Assembly: GCA_013399695.1 (NCBI GenBank)
Contig: VXAU01001331.1
Coordinates: forward strand, 196,564 to 260,563
From: Formicarius rufipectus
Taxonomy: Eukaryota > Chordata > Aves > Passeriformes > Formicariidae
Direction: 5' to 3'
DNA length: 64,000 bases
Positions within the stretch are counted from its first letter, which is position 1; each line of letters begins with the position of its first letter. A program made the position numbers and the translations under genes. Shown here piece by piece: positions 35,346-49,500 of the stretch. Under the pieces are notes generated by a model. It made no database searches. It was not told the DNA's origin and saw only the letters and a list, made by a program, of their open reading frames with translations.

Positions 35346-38300
35346 CCTTTGTCAATCTTTGATTGCTAATCTGATCTGAGAGGTGGTGGTTGCATGGTCC
35401 CTTCTATTCAAGGCTTTTTCAATTCTACTTAAGCTAGATCCCTGTTCATTTCTTCTGTATTTTATCAATATGGCTCAAAATGAATGGTTTTCTGAATGGT
35501 AAATAATCTTATATTTTTCTTTTCCTTGTAAATGTACATGCATGGGAAAAACTTCCACCCTGCTCTATGGGCTTAAGGCTGTATTTTTAAGAAGATAGCG
35601 GAGGAACTGTGAGTTTTCTAGTGGTTGTTTACATAATATGGAAAAGGGATGTGATAGTAATCTTCAGATTTTCCTGTGGTCCAAACACTGACTGCAAATG
35701 AAAGGCTATTATTTGTGCAAAGTGTTTAAGAAAAAGAAGCAGCGAAAAACAATCTGTCTTCTATCAAAGCACCAGCAAACTGCCAGCACTGTTCAATAAT
35801 GAAATGATCATCAATTCTCCTGAAAAAAATTATCCCCATTCAACTTGCTCTGGATTTGTAAGTCCTTGTGAGAGATAGAATTCCAAAAGAAATTAAAGCT
35901 TCTCTATGTTAGTGGCTAAAAGACTCTAAATACTTAGAGATAATTCATATTTGTGTGCATAAAATGCATCCTTTCTCTGGTAAAAGAAGAAAGAATATAT
36001 CATAAGACTGTACAAAAATATAGTACTTACAAGTATTGCTTGAGAAAATTATACTGATACAGTCTTAAGGAAAACCAAAACTGTTTAACTATTTAACTAA
36101 CAATCCACTAATTTATTAAGAGAGAGTACAATTTTTTACTTCAAGAGAGATAATTTACATTTGGTATAATACTATATGATTTGTTTTTTTTCTGAACACT
36201 GAAAAAGTAAAGGCCAAGAAAGAGTTAAATTTGAAATGTTAAAAAGCCTTGCAAGATAACTATTGGTCCTGCCTGGGCTACCATGTGTAATGTTGTAGAT
36301 GCTCAGGTGCCAGAAGCTGAGTTTCTGTCATATCGTATGTGTTAAGTCGAGTGAGCAATTTTGAGTAAATTGTGGTTCCATAGTCCATTCTTTCAGATGG
36401 CCACAGTGAGGTGAGTGAACTTTGGACCAGGTTTTTGTTATACATGAATGCTTATATCTTCATGTCATTGTACATTAAAAGCTTCAAAGGGTTATGAGAG
36501 GTCAAAAGAACATGTGGCATCCCACTGCACCTTCTGGTTCCTCCGTGTGTCACCTTTGTGTCACAGTAGCATACCACATTAAATATCTGTAACTGAGTTT
36601 TATTTGTCCAGCACAGCCTAGGAAATCCTCTTAGTAGTACACACAAGTTATTGTGTCCTTTGTGTTCCCCACTCCACAGTAGTTTCCATCAGTCTTGCCT
36701 GTTTTATTAATAATAGCAAGAATGTAAATATATAATTATGTGTAATCTCAAAGTTGGGTTTTTTTCAGTGTTTTCCTGAGTGTAGATTTATTGAAGTTTT
36801 TTTCATCTTTCAGAATCTGGTAGGCATACAGTTATTTTGAATATGACTGTTTGATAAATGCAGGGAGCTTTTAGACTTAGTTGTTTGTTTACCATGTTTT
36901 CAAACATTTTGAATATCTATTTAGTACTCAGTGAAACAGTGTAGGAAAAAAAAATCTGTACTGCAGCTATGATGACACCACCTTTATGTTTGATCTTCAG
37001 GAAATTTTGCTTTCTTTTCAGTGGTTTGGAACTTTAGAAATACTAGGGAAAAAAAAGTAAATTATAAAGTTTTCACTTTATTTAAGTGAAACAGCTCAAG
37101 AATATAAGTGCTGTGCTGACTTTAATCTTCTCCTGCCTTCTTGAGTGCATCTCTGCTAATAAATGAAAGATCAGTTACACATTACAAAAGTACTGAAGAG
37201 TGGTTATCAGCCCCAAATAATATAAATGTACTTTTCTTTATGATGTGTTAATACTAATGAAGTATTATAAGAAAGATTTGTTGAAAAAGTTTGAGTTGTT
37301 GAGAGAAAACACTTTCCTTTGTTATTATTTTTCTTTTGTTCTTTGGGGTTTTTTTCCTTACCACAAGTATTAATCTACAAGTACAAGGACAAGTACTGAA
37401 ATTATCTCAGGTGTTATCACTGGCTTTAGTGAGGGTAAATTTAGTAATTAAGAATTGCCAGTTCAGAGAAGCTCTTCATTGCATTAAGTTATCAAAATAG
37501 ATAGAATATTGCATGATCTTCTTGATCGTGTTTTAAGAAAGTATCTATTTGTATGCACTATATCAATTATCATGAGCTTTTTCTCCCTTAAGATTTATTT
37601 ATGTACAGATAGGGAAATCATTCTTGTTCATCAAAATATTTCCTAAGGAATATATAGAGAATTTCAAAATCAAAAATTACCCATATAAAAAATGTTCCTG
37701 TTAAAAGTTTCATCATAATCACTCAAGTTAGGTCAGGAACAAATGTGCTTAAAATTAGCTTAAAATTCTAAAAATTAGTTTGCTCATAATGCTTCAGAAG
37801 AATATGAATTTTTTTTTTAATTCATATAAGAAAATTATACCATATTGAATCTGCCATTTTGATATTTTGAAATGTTTTTTCTTGAATGGGGTTTATTATA
37901 AACCCTCTTTTGTCGGGTCTTGTTCTTTGAAAACATTGATTAGCAGACATGGACTAAAGTGTTTGTTTACTTTTCCTTAACAGAAAATACTTTTTTTTTT
38001 TAATTTTCTTTTTTTCTTTTTTTTTTCTTTTTTTTTAATGTAGTTACAAATCTGAGGAGAAAATCTGAATGTTAATATTTACATGCACAAACTCTGGTTG
38101 TTAATGAATTTGATGAGGCTTACTTTAGCCCCAGTGGTTGCTGCAGTCACAGTGTTCTGCAACTATCTGAAATAATTGTGAGACATATACCATGTAAGAG
38201 TGGTATATCTAGAGCAAGATTTTGAAGAGCAAAGACAGAGGCAGTTTTCCAGTAGAATGATGTATTTTAAAATGCTCTTTTTCTCCATTTTGATCTGGAC

Positions 38301-41219
38301 AAAAAAATGTTAATTTTATCTCAAAATGCAACCATACCCATTTTAGTTCAGAAGGTCCCCAGGGAAATTCATGAATTTTGAAAGGAACCTTAGAGGGAAT
38401 TTCTTACTTCTTCCAATTTAGAATGGTTTAAAATTGCAGGAGGCCAAAAGAGAATAAAAATCGTATTTGTTGAAGCTTTATCTATATCAATTCTGTATTG
38501 TTTTGTTAGAAAGGAGACATTTTCAAAGATGAGGTTTGCTGGTGAAGCCAATGTATAAACTATCCTTGATAGGAAGAGTATCTTAAGAAAGCTGAGGTTG
38601 CTGATACCTCAGTATATTATAAGTATACACAGAAGTAGAATTGATTTTTATTGGATGCTTTCATGTATAATTCCCATCACATTTCCTATTTCAATTTCCT
38701 ATTCTCTGAGAATCTCAGTGACTAAACAGTAAATAAAATCTCAATTGGCATTTCTGCACTGATCTCTTTTTTGGGACTGTATTTTGATATAAGCACTTCA
38801 TCCATCTGCTTGGTCTCAAATTCCCTCTTGGGCTTAGAACACAGGTGCTATTGAAAAAGTATTTGTTCAATATTTGATAAAGTTTGCCTTATGTTTACAA
38901 GTAACAAAAGGTCACCACCCCTGTTTATTGGGATTTCATCTATCCTGTGCTGACTGTGTGGAACTAATCACGTGAAAGGTATCAAGTGGTATAATTTTAC
39001 TAATATAAAGCCACAAGCATTTATTGGTTTTGAGAGGATCAAGAACTATACTTCAGTCAATGGTAGCTTGAAGACTAAGAGCATTCCTCGTGTGAATCTG
39101 ATCTGATGTGTCTGAACGGGCTGTATTTCACTAACAAAAATCAGAATACCATTACAGTGTAATTGCTTTCTGTCCCAAGAAAGAGATATTCACTATTGCA
39201 ACTAGTTAGCACTTTTAAAACATACACATCTAAGTAGCATAGAGCAAGATTCCCTTTCCATTAGTCCCTTTATATGACTTGCCCAGTTTCACCTGGATTT
39301 AAGAAGACCCTTTGATTCTGTATCACTGTGATGCAGCATATTGATGAAGATTCTTCTGGATATCATGCTAATTTAATGAGCATAGTATTTCTTGGTATTT
39401 AACTGAAATTGAACATTTGATACTACTTTAACCTCTAAAAGTTTGTAAATTGTTAAAGTGGAAATGTACAATTGCATCTTATAAATTGACAAATTGAAAA
39501 TTAGACTTGGAGTAGAACAGGAAGGGTTGATTACATTTTATAAAACACATCTTACATATGGAATGAGTGGTTCTATTAAAATAATTAGTGAGACTACTGT
39601 TAAATGTCTAGTAGCTGTTCTTCTTTTGATTGTTTAAAAATCTGTCAGCAGGATTTATTGTAGTGTCATTTTAGGGTCAGATCCTGCAATTTTTCTTGAA
39701 AAATAAAAGTTTGGAAATAAATCACATTAAAATTATTTTTATTTCAAGGAAGATGAGGTCTGAGAGCTATTGTTAACATCTAAAACTGGATCCACTTATC
39801 AATACCATAATTCAAACAACGATTAATTATTTGGATATATGGTATTGTACTGTTAATTCCCCACACACACTGAGAATGTTCATTCAAGCTTAGCTTTAAT
39901 TCATCAAATTCAAAAATAAATCAAATCTTTTTTTGAACATCAGTCACAATCAAACATGAAATGAATGATTTTAGTTAAAAGTCCCCTTTCAATATGAAAC
40001 TCATTGTTTTAAGCTCTCTCTATCCTCCAATGGACCAGTTCTCCAGACCATTGACTTGAAGCTTATAATGCCTTTTCTTGAATAGAGCTTAAGAGGCTTT
40101 ACTGAGAAAGTGAAATAAGGGTCAGAAGAGCTGAATATATTTCAATCCATGCTTACATGGAGTAGTCACATATGGTAGCAAGATAGATATACTTTTAATG
40201 TCAGAGTAGCTAACAAAAACTTTGCTTCCATGAAAGCCTTTTAAAGGTGTATATATGTTGTTTTTATTTTAGCTTTGATAGAAGAGATTTTATTGAACTT
40301 CAGGGAAAAAAGTTTCTTTATTCTCAGCAATTTCTTTAAGAAAAAGGGGAGCCTTGAAAGTCTTGATAAAGATCAGTTTCAGACACAAAATTATGGCAAT
40401 TTTCTTCAATGCTGCACCTGCCAACAACCTTCTCAAGGGTTTTACATCTCTTAAGTTGCAGGACTAGCATTTACCTTATTTTTTTCAGTTTTTCAGCCAA
40501 TTAATAGAGCAAGTCAGCTGATGAATACTGGTGGATGGTGATATGGCAGTTTTACCACCACTGTCAGTGAAAGAGAGAATCAATGCGTAGCTGAATCAGA
40601 TGTAGGTCTTGAAAAAAGATTTAGATAGCTTTTTTCTATTATCTCAGTGGCAATTGCAAAGATATACATGAACTACTTAAATTGGTTCCTTCAGCATGGC
40701 AGATACTTAACTAGAGGTGTGATCACTACCCTGATGGCAGGAACCTGCCTGCTAAGTTTTTGACAAGTGATCTAAGATCAGATGCCACCAGTGTGAGGTA
40801 AATGCACATGGGACTATTCACTTTACCTGAGATGAAAACAAATGTCATGGAAACTTGTCCTCTTATAGTATGTCTTCTATGTGGGTCCTTAATCCCAATA
40901 TATCCATCTCAGTTAAGACACTGAAAGAGGCTATCTTCTCAACTGCCACATCAGTGGTGATATTTCTGAAACAAGCCAAGAAAGCCTGAACTAGCTGCAG
41001 GCACCAGGAGGATAGGCTAAGATGGCATGCAGTATACATTCACATCTTGAAAAAGACAGGTGTCTAACCTATGTTGTAATCCTAGTGCTTTTGCTGAAAT
41101 CCTCATTGTAGGTCCTGCAAGTGCATCTGGTGTATTTGCAAGGTCACAATCAATCATCTGCTCCCTGTAGGTATGGATTCATTAACTAATGGAACTAATA
41201 TATAGTATCAATGAAATGT
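35346..41219. other. intronic stretch, no gene seen
   Basis: AT-rich DNA without a frame above 70 codons. It has a T-rich tract at 37991-38037. The portion 40370-41200 is less AT-rich and may contain an old repeat that I could not classify; the words GACAGGTGTCTAACCTATG at about 41056 recall ancient CR1 relatives but are too short to decide. Confidence 0.5.
37991..38037. repeat. T-rich tract
   Basis: T runs broken by single C or AA; no attached element recognised. Confidence 0.88.
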
Positions 41220-41580
41220 TACACTTTTCGTACTGTATTACTTTTTAGAACCTGGTTATTAAGACATGCCAATCCTGACTTAAAGTTGCAAACAAGACTA
41301 TATGCCAAAGTCAATAGTACAGTTTTATTTAACAGTGAATATGGGGTAGAGAAAGGAATAGGAGAGATAAGAAGGGGAAGGGAGGAGGAGAAGAAAGAGT
41401 AAGAGACAGATTAAGTAAATAGATAAAGATATCACCACCAAATGGATTTCAACAGCATCCCACCAGGTCCTTCTTCTGGTCTTCTTGGTGGGGAGGTCCT
41501 GAAGTCATGCTTCTGGGGTACAACTTCTATGCAGTTCAAGTCCCACATATTAATGAGGTTTCTCAGTTTTCCCCCATAAC
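41220..41580 (-). mobile_element. antisense endogenous-retrovirus LTR-like segment (R/U5 side)
   Basis: Read on the minus strand, the segment passes from ACCCCAGAAGCATGACTTCA through a long pyrimidine-rich stretch into CCATATTCACTGTTAAATAA, which carries an AATAAA polyadenylation signal, then AACTGTACTATTGACTTTGG and a region ending near TAATAACCAGGTTC. A pyrimidine-rich block, AATAAA about 20 bases before a putative R end, and a short U5 are the usual layout of avian ERV LTRs. The + strand candidate edge is the TG at about 41218. The U3 side probably extends beyond 41580, perhaps toward 42000, but the boundary and target duplication were not resolved. No internal viral genes are seen beside it, so it is likely a solo LTR or a fragment. 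Confidence 0.5.
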
Positions 41581-42419
41581 TTGGGTGTAAGCAATTGTTT
41601 TCTTTCCTGAAGCTTGTACAGTGAAATTTTGTGTGCTAATTTCAAATTTCAACTTCATTTGGGTCTGTAATTAATGCTTTCCTTTCTCACAGTTTTCCAT
41701 AGTAGGAATCTTTGTTCAGATAGGCTGCCTACATGTGCCTTACCACGCCTGGTTCCTGCTATTGCCATCTGTTCTGATCAGAAGTGCCTGTCATGGTGGC
41801 TTATCTTATGGGAATTTCCTTCTTTGACAGCATTTTAAGACACTTCGTCAGATTCTTTAAGTTCTGTCATCACTGACGAGTACATAGCACACCAGAACAT
41901 TTCTGTTCAAATATTGCCAACAACCTGCAATTTACTATTGGAAAAGTAGTTTCATATAGAGCCAACAGAGTCTATGTCAGTAAATGACAAAATTCATTTA
42001 CCACAAAAGAAAATACTGGAGACCTGAATTTTGTGTTCCAAAGATGGTCAGAAGTAATTTCCTAGATATGTCCCAACTTGCCTTTCAATGACTTTTGTCT
42101 TAGTACTATTGTCCAAGAGGGATATTTTTTAATCTAGTATACCCTTAATCATCCACTGGGGATTGACACTCACACATTTCTTGAAGATAGAATGGTATAT
42201 TAGTCTAGATTAACTGTAACTCTTTCTCATTATAAGGATAATTGTCCCCTCTTTGTGACTGCTTTTCATTCTCCCAGGACTGTCAAATTCACAGCATGTG
42301 GCCACCTCTTATGTATTTCCAGAGACTGATGATGGTAGCATAAAGCACATATTTGTTACATCTAAAAAACACAAACTCTATACCAACTTAATTGAGATAT
42401 CCACATCTTAAGTGAAAGA

Positions 42420-42515
42420 CAGAAAATAGGTGTTTAAGTTACCCACAAGAAGAAGGAAAGAATAAAAGAAAGATTAAAAGAAGAATAAAGAAAGAAAGGA
42501 GAGAAAAATAGTTAC
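42420..42515. repeat. purine-rich (GAAA/AGAA) tract
   Basis: About 90 bases of nearly pure A and G in AAGAA and GAAAG units. It lies between the antisense LTR-like segment and the GC-rich patch at 42540-42920. Confidence 0.8.
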
Positions 42516-42539
42516 CATCTATAAGTCACACATTGACAT

Positions 42540-42920
42540 CTTCACAAAGGCCAGGCAGAGGTTGCATGTGTGCCTTCTTATCCACTGTGGCCACTCTCCC
42601 CAGGTGGGACCTTTGGTCCACTGACCAGTCACTGTCCCCTTGGCCAAAATGAGGGTTGTCACAGCCAGTCAGAGGCTCTGGGGGTGTGGTGTGGGCAGGT
42701 TACCAGGTGGACCTTATTGACTGACAGGTGCCCCATATGAGCTCCATGCCATGTGTCTGCTGACCTCAAAGGCCTTCCAAGCTGACCATGTGGACACTGT
42801 GCTGAAGGCTGGTCCCCTCCCCCAACATACACAGGCACACAGACACACACAGATGCATCCCCATGAGGTGGTTCTGACCCAGTAATCACTGATCTAGTGT
42901 CTAACAGGGATGCCATCTGC
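42540..42920. other. GC-rich unassigned patch
   Basis: Clearly more GC-rich than its surroundings, with a short CA-rich run at about 42828-42855. An 85-codon minus-strand frame (42659-42916) lies in it but reads like non-coding DNA (VCVCVPVYV from the CA run). The patch could be the U3 part of the neighbouring antisense LTR or an independent repeat; I cannot identify it. Confidence 0.45.
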
Positions 42921-44101
42921 TTCTGTGCAGTTCGTATTTCTTTTGTCTGCCAGCTGAGCTGTTGGTTGTACTTTTATGTTAAACTGTATGGGTAACATTA
43001 CCACACTACGTTAGAGGGATAATGTTGTAATGTACTATCATCCAAATCTGCTGGACACTTTACTTCATTCATTGTAGCTCAGTTTTTACAATAAATGGAA
43101 ACATTTCTTCAGGTTTGCTAGTAAAATCTACAGCTTTCTTACTATCCATACCTGAGACAAGGTTTATTACCTGACTAGTTGTGGTCCTGGATGTCATCTT
43201 TCAAATGAGATACGAATCAGCAAATGGACCATTCATGTGGTCTAACTTTAAGCAGGTTAATTCCTAAGTAAATATCTAGGGAGTTTGAAGTTTAGAAATG
43301 TAGAAAGGCTATTAAGAATTATGTACTCCCATTCTCTTATGAGCTTCATTGCTGACTGTGACACAATTGCACTTTGCACACTGAGACATAATTTCTCATA
43401 TTCCAGATATTTTGTTCCAGTCAGTTTTTGATAGTTACCTCAAAGTATTGTCTAATAGAAAGTAGTGAATTGTATCAATAAATGGAAAAAGAAGTATCAG
43501 TGGCATAAAGGGAAATTCCATAAAGAAATATGAATCACATGTAATAACTTTCAAAAAACATAGTCTACATAACAATTCTGATTTTTAATGGTTGATTTAA
43601 GCATTTAAAATACTACAAGTTAAGTAATTTCAATGTCACAGTTTAATTTGTTTCCATGGACACAAGAATTGACCTTTGAAGTGGTTGCTAAAGAGACCTG
43701 TACTTGAATATAATAACAGGCACATTGTGAGAATATGTTGCAATTTAAAGCTGGAAACAGCCCATAGTTACAGGGAATTTAGAAAGATTTATTGAAGTGG
43801 TTTGCTGATACCCTTTTACTACATGGAATACACATGAAACTATGAAGTGAATGGTAAAGCCTTACATAGAAATTGGAAGGGTAAAATAAGCTTTCATGAA
43901 TTTTGTTTCATTTGCAAATCAAATGTGCTTTCATAGAGATAATGATAATGTAAGGTCACAATTATGAGTGTGCTGCTTCTATTATCTGCCCATAAATACA
44001 ACTTGGTTAATTTTCAGTGTAGTGAAGTGTTTTGGCAAATCTTGGTTATTACTTGATTCATGTTCAGATTCACGTAAGAAGGAAGGAATAGTATTTATAA
44101 T

Positions 44102-44137
44102 GCACGCACACACATATATGTATATATAGAGAGAGGA
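44102..44137. repeat. CA/TA/GA dinucleotide tract
   Basis: Short runs of CA, TA and GA in succession. Confidence 0.8.
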
Positions 44138-46470
44138 GAAGTAGCATATGTAATTTTATCAAAGTTTTCTTTTTAAGACTATTTTGATGTTGTCACATAT
44201 TTCTTTATTGTATTTCTAAAAGTAACAAGACTGAAGAAAACAAGACTCGAAAAAAAAGCCCTCTCATTTCTATTTCCTCCATTAATTGTATGAGAGGGAA
44301 GATTAAGTCTGTCAGTTGCACAGCAGATGATGCTTGATTCCCCAAAGTTGCCTCACCACACTAACTGCAAAGGTAGATGGAAAATAGTCAGAAAAAAAAA
44401 AATTTAACTCAACTTTAAAATGGAAGCAGAAGAGGATCTATAACCATTGAATAAATATAAATTGTTAAAGAGACATATAGAAGGTATAAAATTAGAAGTG
44501 AATCTGAGAAAGAAAACAGGTCTGTATTTTCACTTGAATTAACTTGAATATCCAATTTGTGACCATATTAATTTTCATTTTGAGTCTGCATCTGCTATAT
44601 GCAATATCTTAGAACATAATCTCTACTACTTTAGTACTATTTTCTTTACTCCGTTCTGTATATTGCTATAAACATATTGATAAACGAGGGGATTCACAGG
44701 TCTCCAATAAAATTTATCAAGAGGAAACTAAAACACTCACAAGTGAAGGAGTTGGACTTACAGTTCAACAGCCAGAAGGCAAATACAAACACAGACAAAT
44801 ACAATGTTATATAAGAATTAGCAACTGATTTTCAAGATCTGAGTCATGAGTTTGGGGCATAATGTTGGCAATACTGTCATACTAAGAGTGTAACATTTCA
44901 ATTTTACAAGGGCATTTCATATTCACATCAATATAAAGTTTGTTTGCATTAACTGAGAGTTAATAATCACCAAGATAAGAGAGCTGGGTTTTGGACTAAC
45001 TGTTGAAAAAAATGGAAAATATTAATTAACCACTACTAATAAGGTACAATAGATCTACAAGCTCAGATTTGTTTGTCAGAATTTATTACAGATTTATTTT
45101 CCAAGTTTAGTCAGAAATTTAGTTCTGTAAGTATATAGCAACATGGCAAGAGCTGGAACTAAACTAAACGATACCCAGATGAATTATAAAATTGCAAAAA
45201 ATTTTCTGTGTAGTAAAAAAAAATAAAAATTAGATTCATTCATGAAATTCTTTTTTTTTTTCGTTTTCTGATTCACAAACATAGTACTGACTAGTACCAA
45301 AAGTTCTAAAGAGTCCTACTTGAGAGGCTGTTTCTCAGTTTTGTGGCTGTACTGCAAGAAGCCAACTCATACAGCTCTGAAAAGCTGTGTATCCCTGTGT
45401 GATTTCCACTCCAGAATTAGATTCCATAGACTCATTTGTTGTTAAGTTTCAGGGAAGTACAGAAATTGTATCCACATGCAAGACAATCCCAATCTCTAAA
45501 ACTGGAAATTTGCTTATCTCAAATTCTTTCTTATATTACACTCTGCTGAACACAGTGGAATAGATTTTTCCTGCCATAATTAGCTTGTCCAGGCCCAGCT
45601 GAGGATTCTCTGTTTATGTGGCTGCAGGAAAACCCTGCACACAGATGCTCTTGCACTACTGAGCAGTAAATTGTGCTTTAGTTAGTAAACCTTTGTTATC
45701 ATTACTGTTGTCGTAGTTCTCTGATGAAGTGCACTCTACTTGATAGGTAACTAAAAACAAGCTCTATGTTTTAATGGAAAGTAAAGTGACATGGCACCCT
45801 ATGATTCTATATTAGTAAATATATAGAGGGCATATTTTTGCCTGAATGAGTACTTGTTGGCTGTACACAAGAGTATGGAATAATCCAGCATTTGTCCAAA
45901 TCAAAGAAATTAAAAGGAAAATAAAGTTTGAAAAAATACATAGAGTCACAATTCCAGAAATGTGATTAAGCTTGAAAAAATATATGAGATTTATAGATAG
46001 TCTATGATAGTGCACAAAATCTCTTCAAGTATTCAGCTTTTATGACTGCACATTTGGCAAACTTGAGTTTGTTAGATGAAAGATCTGCTTTGCTCTACAA
46101 TCCACAGAGGCCATATAGTTTCCCTGGAGATTTGGGAGTGTAGTATCTTGGATTTCACAATTAAACTGTGGATTTTACCAATATTTTTCATTCCATTAGA
46201 AAGCAACAGCACCAAAAAGATATAGCAAGTTGCAAACACTACATGAGAAAAAGATTCTTTAACATTTCTTTATTTCAAATCTAGCCCAGAGACAGAAAAA
46301 GTGTTTAGATAAGATTTGGCAAAAATTATGCCCAAAATGTGTAATGTGTGTTCCGATTGTTTTGCTTAGGATATGCAGGGTTTGTTTTTTTTTAAAACAT
46401 GGTCAGAAGTAGCTGTGAGACAAAGAAAATTACCTATTACTCTTTTCATGTCTTCCTGTGATTTCTGTAT

Positions 46471-46550
46471 GGTTTTTCTGTTTGGTTGGTTTTTTTGTTG
46501 TTGTTGGGTTTTTTGTGGGCTTTTTTTTGTTTGTTTTTGTTTTTCTCTTT
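46471..46550. repeat. T/G-rich tract
   Basis: T runs separated by G, GG and GGG, with GTT and GTTT units. It is similar in character to the 12674-12742 tract and to the reverse of the 19739-19803 and 53129-53195 tracts. Confidence 0.88.
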
Positions 46551-49500
46551 CTTTATAATTTATAGGTCATTTTGCTAATCCTATGAGAAATTTTTCATTC
46601 TCTGCAGGTATGTTATTATGTATCTATCTTCATTTTAACCTGAATTTCTGAATAAAACTTCAGGTTTCCCAGTATTTTTTTTTAATCTATAGGCCCTTTA
46701 CAAGCCTTTTGCAATACCATTGTAGTGAAATGGAAATGGTGGCTACTTGGCAAGGAGAGAAGACAGGTAATGCCACCATTCTGAAAGATCCATCCTTTCA
46801 TAATGCAATTACTTTTATATGCTACACCAATAACATTTTAACAGAGTAGGTAATACTTGAGCTAAGGGTGGATTTTGTGGCCTAGATATGGACCTGTAAA
46901 ATTGTGTCTTCTGTGCTTGTTGCTGTACACTGATCTTGAAACCAAGTAAATTCACCTATTACATTAAAATTATGGTTTATTTCTTAGTACAGTGGCTTAT
47001 ATGATTCTCTGAGGACATACAGGCTTGTTTGCTTCTCTACTTCTGTCAGTACTGAAGAGTTCAACAGGTCAATATTTTTACCTTTTTATTACATTACAAT
47101 TGTATAGTTTTCCTGAGAGTAATTGCAGTTGTTAGAACTAGGCCCTATATGTAAGTAGTTTACATTGTTACTTCTAACGGGCAATATTCTACCTGTGTCA
47201 AAATTGAATTTTATTTGTTGTCATGCTTCCTGTTCACCTACCTTTATTAGGTTACTGGGTTTTTTTCCTAGTTGTTATAATTTTCAAATTGCTCGTAGTT
47301 ATGAGGCAGCTCACTGGAATTAGCTCCAGCATAACGTCACTCCTGGTGCCACTGGCATCATAAGCACCATGTGAGACATATATAATCTGCACAGGTTTAG
47401 ACAACAGAAGGGCTGAATGCTGGCAGTCACTTAATGAATGTGGGATGCTAGCTATTTCCAGATCATAGGGTTGGGAGCATGCCCAGCTGCATCCCAGCAG
47501 GATGTTTGGATGAGACCCACATGTACATCATCCCTAGCCCTCCTGCCCTATCTTTTGTTGACAAAAAGTGTGGCAAACCACCCAGACAGAACCCATGATC
47601 TTCTCCAAGTGGTGATCTGCTTTGCTACTGTGAGACCTAGGACTTCCAATTCTCCGCAGTGCCCACATTCGGAAGTGTCTATTGTTTTGTAAGGACCAGT
47701 ACTTGTGGCTATTAAGAAAGTAACAGCAAATCTGTCAACAGGGACCAGCAGTATTTTGGGAAAAAACACTCATTGTGAATGCAGTCTAGATATGCATGTC
47801 TTCCCATGTTATTTCAAAAAGAGTTTTAGTTAATTATCAGATATTTGGTTAAAGTTGTCTGTGTGAAATATATGCATATAGATTGTACTTCACTGGAGAA
47901 AAAAGATTTCGAAAACAAGAACTTGCCTACATGAAAAGGCAGGTGGAAATGTGTACTGCAGAACTAGAAGGCCCATCACAATATGGAAGGCTTTAGGAAG
48001 TGTCAACTTCTGAGACATTTCATATTACTCAGTACCAGGTAACTTTGAGGTCCTTGATGTAATGAGGTCCTGGGAGACCTGTCCCAGCTGTGGTGTCTCT
48101 CCTACCTGTCTGTCTAATTTCAGCTCTAGTCAAAGTCTCCTTTTGTTGCTGATATGCACTTTCACTCTCCACTCAATGACCTTTATTTTTGGGGTACTTT
48201 GCCTTCTTGCCTTGGATGGATAGCATGTTTTCAATACTCCTATAGGACATGCAGTGTAGTACTTTAAGCTTCTGTAAATTACTTGAATGAAAGCAAAGGC
48301 TGACTTTTTATTTGCATGACTATTGTATCCCTAAATTAAGCCTTTAGTTCCTAAAAAATCAATAATTTGTATCTAAATTCTAAACATCAAATTTTAGAAC
48401 ACAGCTTTCTACTAGAAATTACTAACTGTGAATTAATTAATGAAGTTAATATATTCATAATAGTGCAGTTACTTCAGATGCTGGTGTTTTATATAGGCTC
48501 ACGAATGGATAGCTACTTCTAAAAGCTGACCAGCGTAAGTCTTAATAGGATATCTGAATGTGTAATTCAGCTGTAATTATCTGCATGGTTTTTACTAGTT
48601 CAAATGTTTTTGTATTTAGGGTACTTAGGCCTATTCGTATATAACACAGATAAGACAGAAGAGATGTAAACAGTGCTGTTCTGAGATATTAGTTAACACA
48701 TCCTGTAGTTTATCTGATATTATATGGATTTTTCTGTCGTCTGAAAATATCCTACCCTACTTATTTGCAGTTTCTCAGTGGTGTTCCTAATAGAAACTGA
48801 GTTTATAAACCCAAGGTATCAGTAAGGTAAGAAATCTGACTATACCTGCCATCAGAAAACCCCCTTCCAGAATTCGCAGTGCTTTGTCAGCCCACATGTT
48901 TAAAACTGCAATAGTGTGAAACTGATGATCAGGAATGATTGGGCTAAATTAATGTATTAGTTTTAAAACATTTACTGGAACACAAAGGATCAGAGTACTG
49001 CTCATCGTAATCCAGACAACTAAATAGGTTCTCTATTTCCTTCCCTGAAGTGAAAAATTCAGAATGCACTTTGTCTTCAGTACAGCTAGTAAAATTACAT
49101 ACAACAGTGACTGCAGAACATTTTATACAGAGGATGATTAATTGCTTTTCTTAATATCAACATGCAAGTCTTTCTGTGAAGCATTATTTTGCACAAGGCG
49201 TGCCATGTGATGTTGATGAAGATTAAGATTAGATGGAACAATGAATTTTGACTGCTTTTTGTCTGCTCTTAAAAAGAAAAAAAGAGTTTAAAGACTTCAA
49301 AGGCTCTTTAAAACATGGTTCTAGACTAGAGTGTTGAAGGTACCTCTTAATATGTGAAATTCACAGGGAGAACAACTTCAGTATTTGAATTTCTAAGTTG
49401 TGAAGGTGGTTGCAATAATTTCATTTAATTGCATTTTTATATAATTACTTTCGGAAAAAGGTAGGTTCTGAGCTGAAAGGCAAGAAGTGGGAAAATAAGT

